From CAJXZP01 sp963974475 (GTDB lineage Bacteria; Bacteroidota; Bacteroidia; Flavobacteriales_G; Salibacteraceae): a DNA stretch of 64,000 nt. The notes beneath the pieces were generated by a model. It saw only the letters and a program-made list of their open reading frames with translations. It made no database searches and was not told the origin of the DNA. Below are positions 44,824 to 53,410 of this stretch, piece after piece; positions within the stretch are counted from its first letter, which is position 1; each line of letters opens with the position of its first letter. The position numbers were made by a program, and so were the translations under genes. The stretch is taken from contig CAXBCR010000006.1 in assembly GCA_963974475.1 (NCBI GenBank), positions 1-64,000 on the forward strand, given 5' to 3'.

Positions 44824-45693
44824 CTATGCTAAAAGCTCAGCCATTTTAGAACCTAAATCAGCTGGAGAATCCACCACGTGAACTCCTGCTTCTCTTAATA
44901 AACGTTTTTTTGCAGTAGCAGTATCATCTGCTCCAGATACAATTGCTCCGGCATGACCCATTGTTCTACCTGTTGGTGCTGTTTCGCCCGCAATAAATGC
45001 AACTACTGGTTTTGTTCCGTTATCTTTAATCCATGCAGCTGCTATAGCTTCAAGATTTCCACCAATTTCACCAATCATTATGATTCCTTTGGTTTCGTCA
45101 TCTGCTTCAAACATTTTGATTGCATCTAAAGTTGTGGTTCCAATAATTGGATCACCACCAATACCAATCGCTGTAGTTTGACCTAATCCTGCTTTTGTGG
45201 TTTGATCCACTGCTTCATAAGTTAATGTACCTGATTTTGATACAATTCCAACAGTTCCTTTTTTGAAGATAAACCCTGGCATAATACCAATTTTAGCTTC
45301 TTCAGCAGTAATAATACCCGGACAGTTAGGACCGATTAATCGAACATCTTTGTCAGATAAATATTCTTTTACCTGAATCATGTCTTTCACAGGAATTCCT
45401 TCCGTGATACAAACGATTACTTTAATACCTGCTTGCGCTGCTTCCATTATTGCATCAGCAGCAAATGCTGGTGGCACAAAAATGATGGATGTATTCGCTC
45501 CTGCAACTTTCACCGCATCTGCAACTGTGTTAAAAACTGGTTTTCCAAGATGTTCTTGGCCACCTTTTCCTGGGGTAACACCGCCTACTACATTTGTACC
45601 GTAATCAATCATTTGACCAGCGTGAAAAGTTCCTTCACTACCTGTAAAACCTTGAACTATAACTTTTGAATCTTTATTTACTAGAATACTCAT
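44824..45693 (-). CDS. sucD: Succinate-CoA ligase subunit alpha
   Basis: 289 residues. CoA-binding Rossmann N-terminal domain (VIVQGFTGSEGTFHAGQ) and ligase C-terminal domain with the phosphohistidine region GHAGAIVSG near residue 247. With SucC it makes ATP (or GTP) and succinate from succinyl-CoA in the TCA cycle. The beta subunit gene is not adjacent, as is common in Bacteroidota. It has a full promoter just upstream. Confidence 0.96.
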   Translation of the reverse strand: MSILVNKDSKVIVQGFTGSEGTFHAGQMIDYGTNVVGGVTPGKGGQEHLGKPVFNTVADAVKVAGANTSIIFVPPAFAADAIMEAAQAGIKVIVCITEGIPVKDMIQVKEYLSDKDVRLIGPNCPGIITAEEAKIGIMPGFIFKKGTVGIVSKSGTLTYEAVDQTTKAGLGQTTAIGIGGDPIIGTTTLDAIKMFEADDETKGIIMIGEIGGNLEAIAAAWIKDNGTKPVVAFIAGETAPTGRTMGHAGAIVSGADDTATAKKRLLREAGVHVVDSPADLGSKMAELLA

Positions 45694-45721
45694 TTGTACC
45701 GTTTTTCTAAAATTTGAACGC

Positions 45722-45751
45722 CAAAATTAACCTATTCAAAACTATAAACAA
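45722..45751 (-). promoter_or_regulatory. sucD: Promoter of sucD
   Basis: On the minus strand TTG (45751-45749), 19-base spacer, TAATTTTG (45729-45722), full consensus, 28 bases before the start codon. Confidence 0.6.
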
Positions 45752-45944
45752 GTGATTTTGGTTTTGTTTATGAACGTGATTTAAATCAGGGAGTTTGGGG
45801 TGATTTTATAGCTAAATTATGCTTTAAATATGAATTTGCACTTCTCATAAAAACAGGCATTTGATTTAAACTTTTCTATAGCGTTCTACTTAATTACATC
45901 TAACGAAAAGCGTGTGATTCATATCAAATGGTTTCTTTATAAAT

Positions 45945-46296
45945 GATTACTGCGTGTTCCTGTACTCTTTGGTAGAGACCGCAACATCAAAAAGCTCAGC
46001 CTCTTGAGAGGCTCTTTTTTTTTGCCTTATTTTTTTATCTCAAACTGCGTTTGGCATGCTACTCGGGATTACTGCGTGTTCCCGTACTCTTTGGTAGAGA
46101 CCGCAACATCAAAAAACTCAGCCTCTTGCGAGGCTCTTTTTTTTGCCTTATTTTTTTATCTCAAACTGCGTTTGGCATGCTACTCGGGATTACTGCGTGT
46201 TCCCGTACTCTTTGGTAGAGACCGCAACATCAAAAAGCTCAGCCTCTTGCGAGGCTCTTTTTTTTGCCATATTTTTTTATCTCAAACTGCGTTTGG
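45945..46296. repeat. Three direct repeats of 121-122 bp, each with a terminator-like hairpin
   Basis: Copies start at 45945, 46067 and 46188 with GATTACTGCGTGTTC and are nearly identical (differences such as CCTG/CCCG and one or two T residues). Each unit has the stretch TTTGGTAGAGACCGCAACAT, then AGCCTCTTGCGAGGCT (6-bp stem) followed by eight or nine T residues, GCC(T/A)TATTTTTTTATCTC, and CAAACTGCGTTTG. The third copy lacks the last 12 bases. The unit would end plus-strand transcripts three times in a row. The array lies directly downstream of the tRNA-His gene, which reads toward it. Confidence 0.92.
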
Positions 46297-46322
46297 AGAA
46301 AAAAATAAGGCAAAAAAAAGCT
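46255..46322. repeat. Long imperfect inverted repeat joining repeat array and tRNA terminator
   Basis: The end of the third repeat (46255-46283) and the segment 46296-46322 are inverted copies of each other: both read CTCTTTTTTTTGCC, TAT, T-run, CTC on opposite strands, around a 12-base loop that includes CTGCGTTTG. So the tRNA-His terminator flank is itself an inverted relative of the repeat unit. Confidence 0.75.
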
Positions 46323-46344
46323 CCTGTTAAACAACAGAAGCTTT
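46312..46344 (-). terminator. Intrinsic terminator of tRNA-His
   Basis: Stem AAAGCTCCTGTT / AACAGAAGCTTT (plus strand; one G-T wobble on the minus strand transcript) with loop AAAC at 46317-46344. On the minus strand eight T residues follow. It begins ten bases after the tRNA 3' end. Confidence 0.88.
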
Positions 46345-46353
46345 TCAATCTTG

Positions 46354-46428
46354 GGTGAAAGACGGGATTTGAACCCGCGACCCTCGGAACCACAAACCGA
46401 TACTCTAACCAGCTGAGCTACAATCACC
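46354..46428 (-). tRNA. tRNA-His (GTG)
   Basis: The cloverleaf reads GTGATTG acceptor, GCTC/GAGT D-stem, anticodon loop TTGTGGT (anticodon GTG), variable GGGTC, T-arm GCGGG-TTCAAAT-CCCGT, acceptor CTTTCAC and discriminator C, with an extra 5' G opposite it (G-1, the histidine identity element). CCA is not encoded. The acceptor has two adjacent U-U mismatches (positions 5:68 and 6:67), and the anticodon stem has a U-U at 31:39. It is the only tRNA in the window and has a full promoter and terminator. Confidence 0.93.
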
Positions 46429-46442
46429 ATAAAATCGAGCGG

Positions 46443-46470
46443 CAAAAGTAGTTTTTTTATGAAATTCCAA
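46443..46470 (-). promoter_or_regulatory. Promoter of tRNA-His
   Basis: On the minus strand TTG (46470-46468), 17-base spacer, TACTTTTG (46450-46443), full consensus; the tRNA begins 14 bases further on. Confidence 0.65.
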
Positions 46471-46677
46471 TAACTTTTATTTCATTTTTATTTGGTCTTT
46501 TTTTGAATTCATTCGCTCCATTCCTTACCTACAATACTATCAGCTAATTACACGTATTAATATTCTTATCGCACTACAATAATTATGGGTTATTGGAGTT
46601 TCCACGGCTTGTAAAACCATTATATGGAAGGTTTATAGCGCTATTTCATTACTTTCGTTCGAATAATAAAAACAACG

Positions 46678-47907
46678 GTGAATTTTTTCAAATCTAAAAC
46701 GGGTCAGCAAACCTTCCTACTCTTTGGGTCTCAAATACTAATGGTGGCTATAGGGTTTGGTATCAAAACCTTACAAACCAACGTTCTTGGGGTTGACCTT
46801 TACGGGTTATACGCCTTCTTTGGTTCATTTACTGCTTTTACGGCTTTGTTTTTTAGATTCGGATTTTTCTCATCTCTCCAAGTACTTTTAGCAGAGAACA
46901 AAAATCCATTATTGGAAAAGGAGCTATTTGGACTGGGATTTTCACTTAATCTAGCCATCGGTATCTTTTATGCTTTTTTTATCTGGGTATTCTCCTTTTT
47001 TATTGATGACCTATTCCATACCCAAATTGGTAGCATTTTAAGATTAGTTGCGCCATTAACTATTATTATTCCTTCTAGGAGCCTTATTTCAGCAATGACT
47101 GTTGGCTCTAACAAGGTGCATATTTTACCTATTTACGATAATGCCGCAAAAGTTCTTTTCCTTATTGCGTTAGGTCTTTTTGCTCTTACCGAATCTCTTT
47201 CCCTTTACAATACAATTGTCTTCAATTTGGTTACCCTAATTATTTCATTTGGTATTATATACCGTCAATTTGAACCTAATTTCAATAATCTAAAATCCAA
47301 TTTTAATCTCATTTGGGCAAAGAACAAGAGTTACGGCTTTAATTTTTATATCGGTAGCACCGCCAATCAAAGCACGTTTAAGCTTGACGAGATGGCCATT
47401 TCATATTTTATTAACACTACTGTGAACGGATTCTACTCTCTTGCAAATATGATTACTTCTCCAATGGTAATGGGTAGTCAGGCGTTATCCAACAGTCTTT
47501 TTAAAGATTTTAGCCACCAAAATAAAATTCCACAAAAAGTATTTATTTACAATACACTTTGGTTAATTACTTCCATGATCATCTTGTATTTTATTGCCTC
47601 TCCGTTAGTTGTTTTATTATTTGGAAATGAATTTACAGATGTTGCCGATTATGCCATTGGTTTATCCATAGCCTTCTTTTTCCAGGGACTATATCAGCCT
47701 TTCAACTTCCTATCTGCAAAATCGCAAGGTAAAGCAGTAAGAAACGTGGCTATCACCGAAGCAATTATTAATTTAGCAGGAAATATCATTTTAATCCCAA
47801 TTTATGGGGTTTTAGGTGCGATTTACACAAGTATAATTGCTAAATTTATTCATTTTATTGGTAAACTATATTACTACAAAAAATACCTCAAAGACACCAA
47901 AGCATAA
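46678..47907 (+). CDS. Oligosaccharide flippase (Wzx-like, MOP superfamily)
   Basis: 409 residues from a GTG start, about 12 hydrophobic helices, in the pattern of Wzx/polysaccharide biosynthesis exporters (LFGSQILMVAIGFGIKTLQTN, then LGVDLYGLYAFFGSF at the N-terminus; an inter-repeat after helix 6). It should flip lipid-linked sugars across the inner membrane. It overlaps the following glycosyltransferase by one base (TAATG), so the two form an operon devoted to a surface glycan. No polymerase or ligase gene is nearby. Confidence 0.85.
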   Translation: MNFFKSKTGQQTFLLFGSQILMVAIGFGIKTLQTNVLGVDLYGLYAFFGSFTAFTALFFRFGFFSSLQVLLAENKNPLLEKELFGLGFSLNLAIGIFYAFFIWVFSFFIDDLFHTQIGSILRLVAPLTIIIPSRSLISAMTVGSNKVHILPIYDNAAKVLFLIALGLFALTESLSLYNTIVFNLVTLIISFGIIYRQFEPNFNNLKSNFNLIWAKNKSYGFNFYIGSTANQSTFKLDEMAISYFINTTVNGFYSLANMITSPMVMGSQALSNSLFKDFSHQNKIPQKVFIYNTLWLITSMIILYFIASPLVVLLFGNEFTDVADYAIGLSIAFFFQGLYQPFNFLSAKSQGKAVRNVAITEAIINLAGNIILIPIYGVLGAIYTSIIAKFIHFIGKLYYYKKYLKDTKA

Positions 47908-49094
47908 TGGCAAAAATCTGCATGATATCGGTAAATCATTCCCCATTAGATGACCGCATTTTTTATAAAGAGGCAAAGACCTTACAAAGTGCGGGGCACG
48001 ATTTATCTATGATTTGTCGAGCCAATGAAAATGGAATCCTTTATGACATGGGCAATACTATTTCGCTTAACAAGCCAAACCAACTCGAATTGTCATTTGA
48101 AGGTATTCCAACCTACGCCATAAAAAGTCCATTTTCAAAAATTAATAAGACCCTTAAGAAATTTTTTAAGGGACCATTTTATTTTGATTTTATTGCAAAG
48201 GCAATCGAGGTTAACGCGGATGTATATCATGCGCACGAACCCGAGTCCTATTACATTGCTTTGCAAATAGCCAAACAAAATGGTGCTAAGGTTGTTTTTG
48301 ATTCTCATGAAAGTTACACCACTGGAACCGCTAAAGAAATTTGGATAAAAAACAGGCATTTATCCGAATTACGTTATTTAATTTCCGCCAACCATATCAC
48401 CCGTGGACATTTGGTTTCGCAGCATCATAAAATAAAAAGTGCAGTTATATATAATGCCGCTCAACCGTCTTTATTTACCGAGTCTATCCGTCAAAACAAG
48501 CCAAAAGAAATCATAATTGCACACGATGGATACCTACCGTTTAATAGAGGGCTAAAAGAAATGCTGGAAGCTTTTAAAATTGTAAATCAAAAGCACAAGG
48601 AAACAAAATTTAAAATCATCGGTACCACTATTGGTAAGGAACGAACGTTTTTTGACACCTTTATTCAAGAAAACCACTTAACCCAAGCGGTAGAAGAAAC
48701 AGGATGGGTGCCCTATGAAAAAGTACCTGAATTATTGGCGGAGTGCCATATCGGGATTATTGCTAAAACCCCATCAGTAAACAACATTATAGGAGGTCCA
48801 CCTATAAAGTATTACAATTATACGGGAGCTGGAATGGCTGTTATTGATGTAGACATGCCTGAAACTACCCGATTATTGTCCAAATATAAAAACGGTATTA
48901 GTATTCCGTCCAGATCGGTCACTGACTTGGCAAATGGAATGTTGAAATTGATTGAAACGCCTGAGTTACTCGAGAAATACCAATCAAATTCATGCCTAGC
49001 TTTTCAACATTTGAATTGGGATAAGGAAGGCGAAAAGCTAGTCGATTTTTATGAAAATGTAGTGCTAAACTCATCATCCATCATTTTGCATTAG
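47907..49094 (+). CDS. Glycosyltransferase (GT4-like, GT-B fold)
   Basis: 395 residues. N-terminal acceptor domain (SVNHSPLDDRIFYKEAKTL, VYHAHEPESYYIALQ, VVFDSHE) and C-terminal donor domain (FKIIGTTIG, YEKVPELLAECHIGI, PIKYYNYTGAGMAVI). Layout and motifs fit family 4 retaining glycosyltransferases. It acts on the cytoplasmic side, making the glycan that the upstream flippase exports. The stop codon lies in the first unit of a heptamer repeat. Confidence 0.87.
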   Translation: MAKICMISVNHSPLDDRIFYKEAKTLQSAGHDLSMICRANENGILYDMGNTISLNKPNQLELSFEGIPTYAIKSPFSKINKTLKKFFKGPFYFDFIAKAIEVNADVYHAHEPESYYIALQIAKQNGAKVVFDSHESYTTGTAKEIWIKNRHLSELRYLISANHITRGHLVSQHHKIKSAVIYNAAQPSLFTESIRQNKPKEIIIAHDGYLPFNRGLKEMLEAFKIVNQKHKETKFKIIGTTIGKERTFFDTFIQENHLTQAVEETGWVPYEKVPELLAECHIGIIAKTPSVNNIIGGPPIKYYNYTGAGMAVIDVDMPETTRLLSKYKNGISIPSRSVTDLANGMLKLIETPELLEKYQSNSCLAFQHLNWDKEGEKLVDFYENVVLNSSSIILH

Positions 49095-49147
49095 GCATTA
49101 GACATTAGGTATTAGGCATTAGGCATTAGGCATTAGGCATTAGGCAT
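49089..49147. repeat. Tandem heptamer repeat, eight units of CATTAGG
   Basis: Eight adjacent 7-mers, CATTAGG with two variant units (CATTAGA, TATTAGG), ending in CAT. It begins inside the last two codons of the glycosyltransferase gene, whose TAG stop is part of the first unit, and runs up to a terminator. Confidence 0.92.
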
Positions 49148-49151
49148 AAAA

Positions 49152-49177
49152 AAAGGGAATTGTTTCCAATTCCCTTT
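49152..49177. terminator. Bidirectional intrinsic terminator
   Basis: Perfect 11-bp stem AAAGGGAATTG / CAATTCCCTTT with loop TTTC, T on one side and A on the other. It serves both the flippase/glycosyltransferase operon (plus) and the 155-residue gene (minus). Confidence 0.88.
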
Positions 49178-49197
49178 CTTATTAAATTTGGATTAGC

Positions 49198-49665
49198 TTA
49201 ATTAAAATCGCCAATTAACGGCAATTCATCATAAATAGATAATTTCAAAATCATACTAACCACCGTATCCAATTGCATAAAACGAGATGCTGTTTTGGCA
49301 CCTAATTCTTTAGCCATTTTATTATAATATTTTTTTCTGATTTTTGCTCTTTTTGCCTCATTGGCTAATGAAGTTTTCATGATAGCAGCCGCTTGATCAT
49401 CGGTCATTTTCTCATATTGCTCACCATACGCTTTTAAGTTAGCTACCCCACTTTCTCTCAAGGGTTTAAGCTCAGTTTCAAAAGCGTCATAGATTACCCA
49501 AAATACTTTCGCATCCACTTCATTCAAATTCATATTTTGAACAAAAACAGTTCTTCTTTCAGTTTCAATCATGTAAGACGCAAATTTTGGGTCTATATCA
49601 CTTTCTTGGGCAAATCCGCCAATTACAGTTAGCGCAAAGGCTAAGGATACTAATACTTTCTTCAT
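49198..49665 (-). CDS. Secreted helical hypothetical protein (155 aa)
   Basis: Signal peptide (KKVLVSLAFALTVIGGFA, cut before Q) followed by an all-helical, charged mature protein (NEVDAKVFWVIYDAFETEL, MTDDQAAAIMKTSLANEAKR, YYNKMAKELGAKTASRFMQ). I do not recognise a family; a four-helix Spy-like/LTXXQ-like arrangement is possible but not shown. Likely periplasmic. Single gene. Confidence 0.65.
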   Translation of the reverse strand: MKKVLVSLAFALTVIGGFAQESDIDPKFASYMIETERRTVFVQNMNLNEVDAKVFWVIYDAFETELKPLRESGVANLKAYGEQYEKMTDDQAAAIMKTSLANEAKRAKIRKKYYNKMAKELGAKTASRFMQLDTVVSMILKLSIYDELPLIGDFN

Positions 49666-49878
49666 CTAATTTTTATTTTATATGGTCACAAATATAATTC
49701 TAAAGCGTGAAAGCTTCCCTCATTAACTATAAAAAAGCCTCCCCATTTGTTAATAAACATTGTTGAAACAAACCCATTTTGGCCCTTTTTTGATTGAGGG
49801 TCCTAACGTAATTTGCAATTTAATAAGGCGCAACAAATTGCCATTTTTTTATTATTACACCATTTCATTTTTACACCA

Positions 49879-51060
49879 ATGAAGAAAATCATTTGGATAA
49901 GTTTTATTCTTGTAACATTCTCATCTACTGTTTATTCACAAAAAACAGACCGTAAGAAGCTTTTTGATCAAGCCATCTTAGATTTGAGTCAAAACAAGGT
50001 GGAAAGCGCCTCAAAATCATTTAAGAAATTATACGAATTGGATTCAACTAATATGAATTTCGCCTACCTTTTAGGTCAAAGCTACACTAGGTTAGATTCC
50101 AATTTAGAATATGCTATCTACTTATTAGAGAAAGCATCTTCAAAATATTCTCCTGAATATCAAGTGCGTGATCATCAAGAAAGACGAGTTTCGGAATATG
50201 TATATTTCTATCTTCTCAAAGCCTACTCGCTTAACGGTAATTGTGAAAAAACAATAGGAACTTTGAATAAGTTTTACTCCATTTATTCTTTTTCTAACGA
50301 GTATTATTTGGTAGAAGGACAACGCTTTCATCGAGAATGTTTGAAACGAGAAACGCCAATAGATTCAGCAGATTTGATTGTGTATGATGAACAAAAAGAA
50401 ATAGAACATTGGGTGAGCACAAAATCGGTATCATACACCAATAAGCAACCTACGTATGGGGTTCAAATTGGCGCAACCTTAAAACCAAAATATACCTGGG
50501 AATTTAAAGGAGTCAAAAATGTAGAAGTATATGTTGATGAAAATGGTATTTACAGATATATCATTGGAAAGTTTGTACATCCCCTGGTTGCAGAACGATT
50601 ATTAGCTGTGGTTAAGGAATCTGGGTACCCCGATGCATTTGTGGTAAATGTAAAAGACAAAACAAAATATGCCGAAAAAGTAGTTAATATGGACTATAAA
50701 CCCATAGATGATGCATTGGTTGGTAAGGTTTTCTTTACGGTTCAAGTTGGCGCTTTCAAGAGTGATACTATCCCGGAAGACCTTGCATACTTGTTTATGG
50801 AATTGGATAGTATTACTGAAATTGTGGATGAAAATTGGACATATCTAACAGTGGGTCAATTTGATAACATCACAGAAGCACGATTTTACAACGAATTAGT
50901 AAAAGATGTGGGCGTTAAAGATTCATTCATAACTGCTTTTAACTACAACCGAAAAGTAGATATCAGACAAGCCGAAGCATATATAGAGGAACAGGAACGA
51001 TTATATAACGAACAAAAAGAACGAGACTTAAAACGAAAAGAAAAAGGTAAAAGGAGATAG
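49879..51060 (+). CDS. Secreted protein with TPR-like start and SPOR-like repeats
   Basis: 393 residues from the ATG at 49879, which starts the signal peptide (KKIIWISFILVTFSSTVYS, cut before Q); an earlier ATG at 49813 adds 22 residues. About 25-150 looks like TPR helices (LFDQAILDLSQNKVESASKSF, YAIYLLEKASSKY). Two SPOR-like segments follow: GVQIGATLKP (about 190-260) and FFTVQVGAFKSDTI (about 280-355). The tail is a charged helix (YIEEQERLYNEQKERDLKRK). SPOR domains bind denuded peptidoglycan, so a cell-wall role is plausible. Confidence 0.7.
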   Translation: MKKIIWISFILVTFSSTVYSQKTDRKKLFDQAILDLSQNKVESASKSFKKLYELDSTNMNFAYLLGQSYTRLDSNLEYAIYLLEKASSKYSPEYQVRDHQERRVSEYVYFYLLKAYSLNGNCEKTIGTLNKFYSIYSFSNEYYLVEGQRFHRECLKRETPIDSADLIVYDEQKEIEHWVSTKSVSYTNKQPTYGVQIGATLKPKYTWEFKGVKNVEVYVDENGIYRYIIGKFVHPLVAERLLAVVKESGYPDAFVVNVKDKTKYAEKVVNMDYKPIDDALVGKVFFTVQVGAFKSDTIPEDLAYLFMELDSITEIVDENWTYLTVGQFDNITEARFYNELVKDVGVKDSFITAFNYNRKVDIRQAEAYIEEQERLYNEQKERDLKRKEKGKRR

Positions 51061-51140
51061 AATAAATTTATCAAACCTGACACTTGTGGGCTTTTATACA
51101 AACCTTTTCTATTAGGTTTGTATCTCATACGAAAAAAAAT

Positions 51141-51491
51141 ATGTCAAACGAACTTTACGATTTATCCATTTTGAGTGAAATGGTGTATGATGATAAAGAT
51201 TTCATGAAAGAATTAGTTGGCACTTTTATCGAGTTTGCACCTATTGATGCAGCTGAGTTAAAAGAATTTGCAGACTCTCAAAATTGGGATGAAACAGCTA
51301 AAAAGGCTCATAAATTGAAATCATCCATACGCACCATTGGGGTTACCTCCTTAACCGATTTAATATTGGAAATAGAAGAAGATGCTAAAAATGAACGCAA
51401 TCTAGAATCCATTCTGCTTAAAATTGCCACCTTTTTAGACATTCTAGTGCGAGTATTAGAATCTTTAAAAAAAGAACCATTTTTACAATAA
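51141..51491 (+). CDS. Hpt domain phosphotransfer protein
   Basis: 116 residues from the ATG at 51141, preceded by an A-rich stretch; an upstream frame to 51084 lacks support. Four-helix Hpt domain with the phospho-accepting His57 in AKKAHKLKSSIRTIG. It would carry phosphate between a hybrid histidine kinase and a response regulator; neither is encoded nearby. The RidA gene starts two bases after its stop, so they are co-transcribed. Confidence 0.88.
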   Translation: MSNELYDLSILSEMVYDDKDFMKELVGTFIEFAPIDAAELKEFADSQNWDETAKKAHKLKSSIRTIGVTSLTDLILEIEEDAKNERNLESILLKIATFLDILVRVLESLKKEPFLQ

Positions 51492-51493
51492 AT

Positions 51494-51871
51494 ATGAAAT
51501 CTGTAATCAACACCGAATCAGCACCTGCTCCAATTGGACCATATAACCAAGCCATCTTAGCTGGAAATACGCTCTATGTTAGTGGTCAAATTGCCATGGA
51601 CTCCAATACCAAGGAACTGATAATGGACACCCGAGAAAACGAAACCCATAAGGTAATGACCAATTTAAAAGCCATTTTAACCGCAGCTGGTTACAACTTT
51701 TCAAATGTGGTGAAATGTTCAATTTTCTTGGCTGATATGAACGATTTTCCAGTAGTTAATGAAGCTTATGGTAGTTATTTCACAAGGGATTATCCTGCCA
51801 GAGAAACGGTTCAAGTTGGCAAACTTCCTTTGGGAGTGAATGTGGAAATTTCGGCCATTGCCGTAAAATAG
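51494..51871 (+). CDS. ridA: RidA family enamine/imine deaminase
   Basis: 125 residues. Family landmarks: APAPIGPYNQAILAGNTLYVSGQIA, NLKAILTAAG, VVKCSIFLADMNDF and the catalytic arginine in PARETVQVGKLP. It hydrolyses reactive 2-aminoacrylate and related imines made by PLP enzymes, protecting metabolism. Trimeric cytoplasmic enzyme. Downstream of the Hpt gene by two bases. Confidence 0.93.
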   Translation: MKSVINTESAPAPIGPYNQAILAGNTLYVSGQIAMDSNTKELIMDTRENETHKVMTNLKAILTAAGYNFSNVVKCSIFLADMNDFPVVNEAYGSYFTRDYPARETVQVGKLPLGVNVEISAIAVK

Positions 51872-51915
51872 AATTAAAATTTACTTTCCCTTTCCTAGTC
51901 TCCCTCTTTGGGATA

Positions 51916-52710
51916 CTATTTTTTGGTAGCCAAAATAGAATAAACCATTGGTATTTTATCTCCTAACCTTTTGATAATAAATTTACCAGGCGAAACTTCT
52001 TCCGTACCTGAAAAACAGTTATATGGCGAATAGTCATACTCGTTCACCTCATTTATAGTTAGTCCAGAATGAATAAGACTATTGAGTACATCGCCCATAC
52101 CATGGTTCCATGAAATATAATCTTGATTTACATTTTCACTACCATCGGTATATGTTCCTTCCGACAATTCAATGATGGCTTCTCCATTAAAATACTTGTA
52201 TTTAATTTCTTTAAAATCATCATCAAACATCCAAACTACTGGATGAAAATCAGCAAATACAAACTGCCCGCTTGGTTTTAAAAAATGCGACACCGTGTTG
52301 GCCCATTTATTAATATCGGGCAACCAGCCAATGGTTCCGTAACTTGTAAATACAATATCAAATTTTTGGTTTAGTACCTCTTTTAAGCTGTATACATCAC
52401 AGCACACAAATTGCGTATCCACTCCTGTTTCAATCGCTAACTTTTTGGCTTGACCAATGGCTACATCCGAAAAATCAACCCCAGTTACCTTAGCTCCCAT
52501 TCTACTCAATGAAATAGAATCTTGGCCAAAATGACATTGCAAATGCAAAACAGACTTTCCTTTTACATCTCCTAAAATAGACAACTCTATTTCGTTTAAG
52601 GAACTGCGCCCCTTCAAAAAGGTTTTATTATCATAAAATTCAGAATCATAGTGCACCTCTGCCCTTTTATTCCATGAATCTTTATTTACTTTTAAATAAT
52701 CTTCTTTCAT
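51916..52710 (-). CDS. Class I SAM-dependent methyltransferase
   Basis: 264 residues. Rossmann motif I SVLHLQCHFGQDSI, then VTGVDFSDVAIGQA and VFTSYGTIGWL. The CxxGxD-type motif I is of the methyltransferase 11/25 class. Substrate unknown. It is six bases downstream of the DUF4389 gene on the same strand. Confidence 0.85.
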   Translation of the reverse strand: MKEDYLKVNKDSWNKRAEVHYDSEFYDNKTFLKGRSSLNEIELSILGDVKGKSVLHLQCHFGQDSISLSRMGAKVTGVDFSDVAIGQAKKLAIETGVDTQFVCCDVYSLKEVLNQKFDIVFTSYGTIGWLPDINKWANTVSHFLKPSGQFVFADFHPVVWMFDDDFKEIKYKYFNGEAIIELSEGTYTDGSENVNQDYISWNHGMGDVLNSLIHSGLTINEVNEYDYSPYNCFSGTEEVSPGKFIIKRLGDKIPMVYSILATKK

Positions 52711-52716
52711 CTTTGT

Positions 52717-53355
52717 TTATTTTCCTGAAAACGGAGGATACTCGTCAAATAGATACATTTGATATCCTAAGATACGCATTACCCAATTAAGGGTACCCAC
52801 ATTAAACTCAAACCAATTTTGTGGATATTTTCCCGTAAACAATACAGCAAAAAACGCCATTATGGATAGAATGAAACTCCACATGTTTCTAAACATCCAA
52901 ACAATAATATGTGGAACCAAAAGTACACCCATAAAAATAAATCGTAATAAAACCCATAAGCGATCAGGAGCCTCATTAAATGGCACCTCAATTATTATGT
53001 AATTTGATTCTGTATTCCAACCAAATTTTGGGTAATCATCTCTAAGATTATACACCGACAAATGCAATCGCGCTAACCAATACATTAACCCAAGTTGATA
53101 ATTCCACACTTTTTGAGGATAAGTACCACGTATTAAAATATAAAAGGTAGTATATATCCATAGAAATTTAGCCCACATAATTACAAATAACAATAGTATC
53201 AGGTGTGGAATAACAATATAAAATAATCCAAAAAACACGCGTAATACAAGTTTTAATCGAGAATACGTTTCTTGTGGTTTAATTTCTAACTGTAACATTG
53301 CTAATTGATTTTGATACAAATTTAAAGTTTCAACATTGGTATCAATACCATTCAT
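52717..53355 (-). CDS. DUF4389 membrane protein with internal duplication
   Basis: 212 residues. Two DUF4389 repeats (about 31-112 and 132-210), each with two hydrophobic helices and a matching end: LIRGTYPQKVWNYQLGLMYW versus LFTGKYPQNWFEFNVGTLNW, then YNLRDDYPKF versus YLFDEYPPF. Family function is unknown. Preceded by the methyltransferase downstream after six bases. Confidence 0.8.
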   Translation of the reverse strand: MNGIDTNVETLNLYQNQLAMLQLEIKPQETYSRLKLVLRVFFGLFYIVIPHLILLLFVIMWAKFLWIYTTFYILIRGTYPQKVWNYQLGLMYWLARLHLSVYNLRDDYPKFGWNTESNYIIIEVPFNEAPDRLWVLLRFIFMGVLLVPHIIVWMFRNMWSFILSIMAFFAVLFTGKYPQNWFEFNVGTLNWVMRILGYQMYLFDEYPPFSGK

Positions 53356-53386
53356 AAAAAAAAGCCTTCAATTTCTTGAAGGCTTT
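53356..53386 (-). terminator. Intrinsic terminator of the 134-aa gene
   Basis: Stem AAAGCCTTCAA / TTGAAGGCTTT with loop TTTC at 53361-53386, followed on the minus strand by eight T residues. It ends just before the DUF4389 start codon. Confidence 0.85.
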
Positions 53387-53410
53387 TAATACTATTGGTG
53401 GATTCGAACG

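Noticed and set aside
46004..46358. Overlapping open frames across the 121-bp repeats on the plus strand
   Set aside because: They are repeat-driven: the 121/122-base period puts the same peptide fragments into different frames, and each copy contains a terminator. No start signal or protein family is evident.
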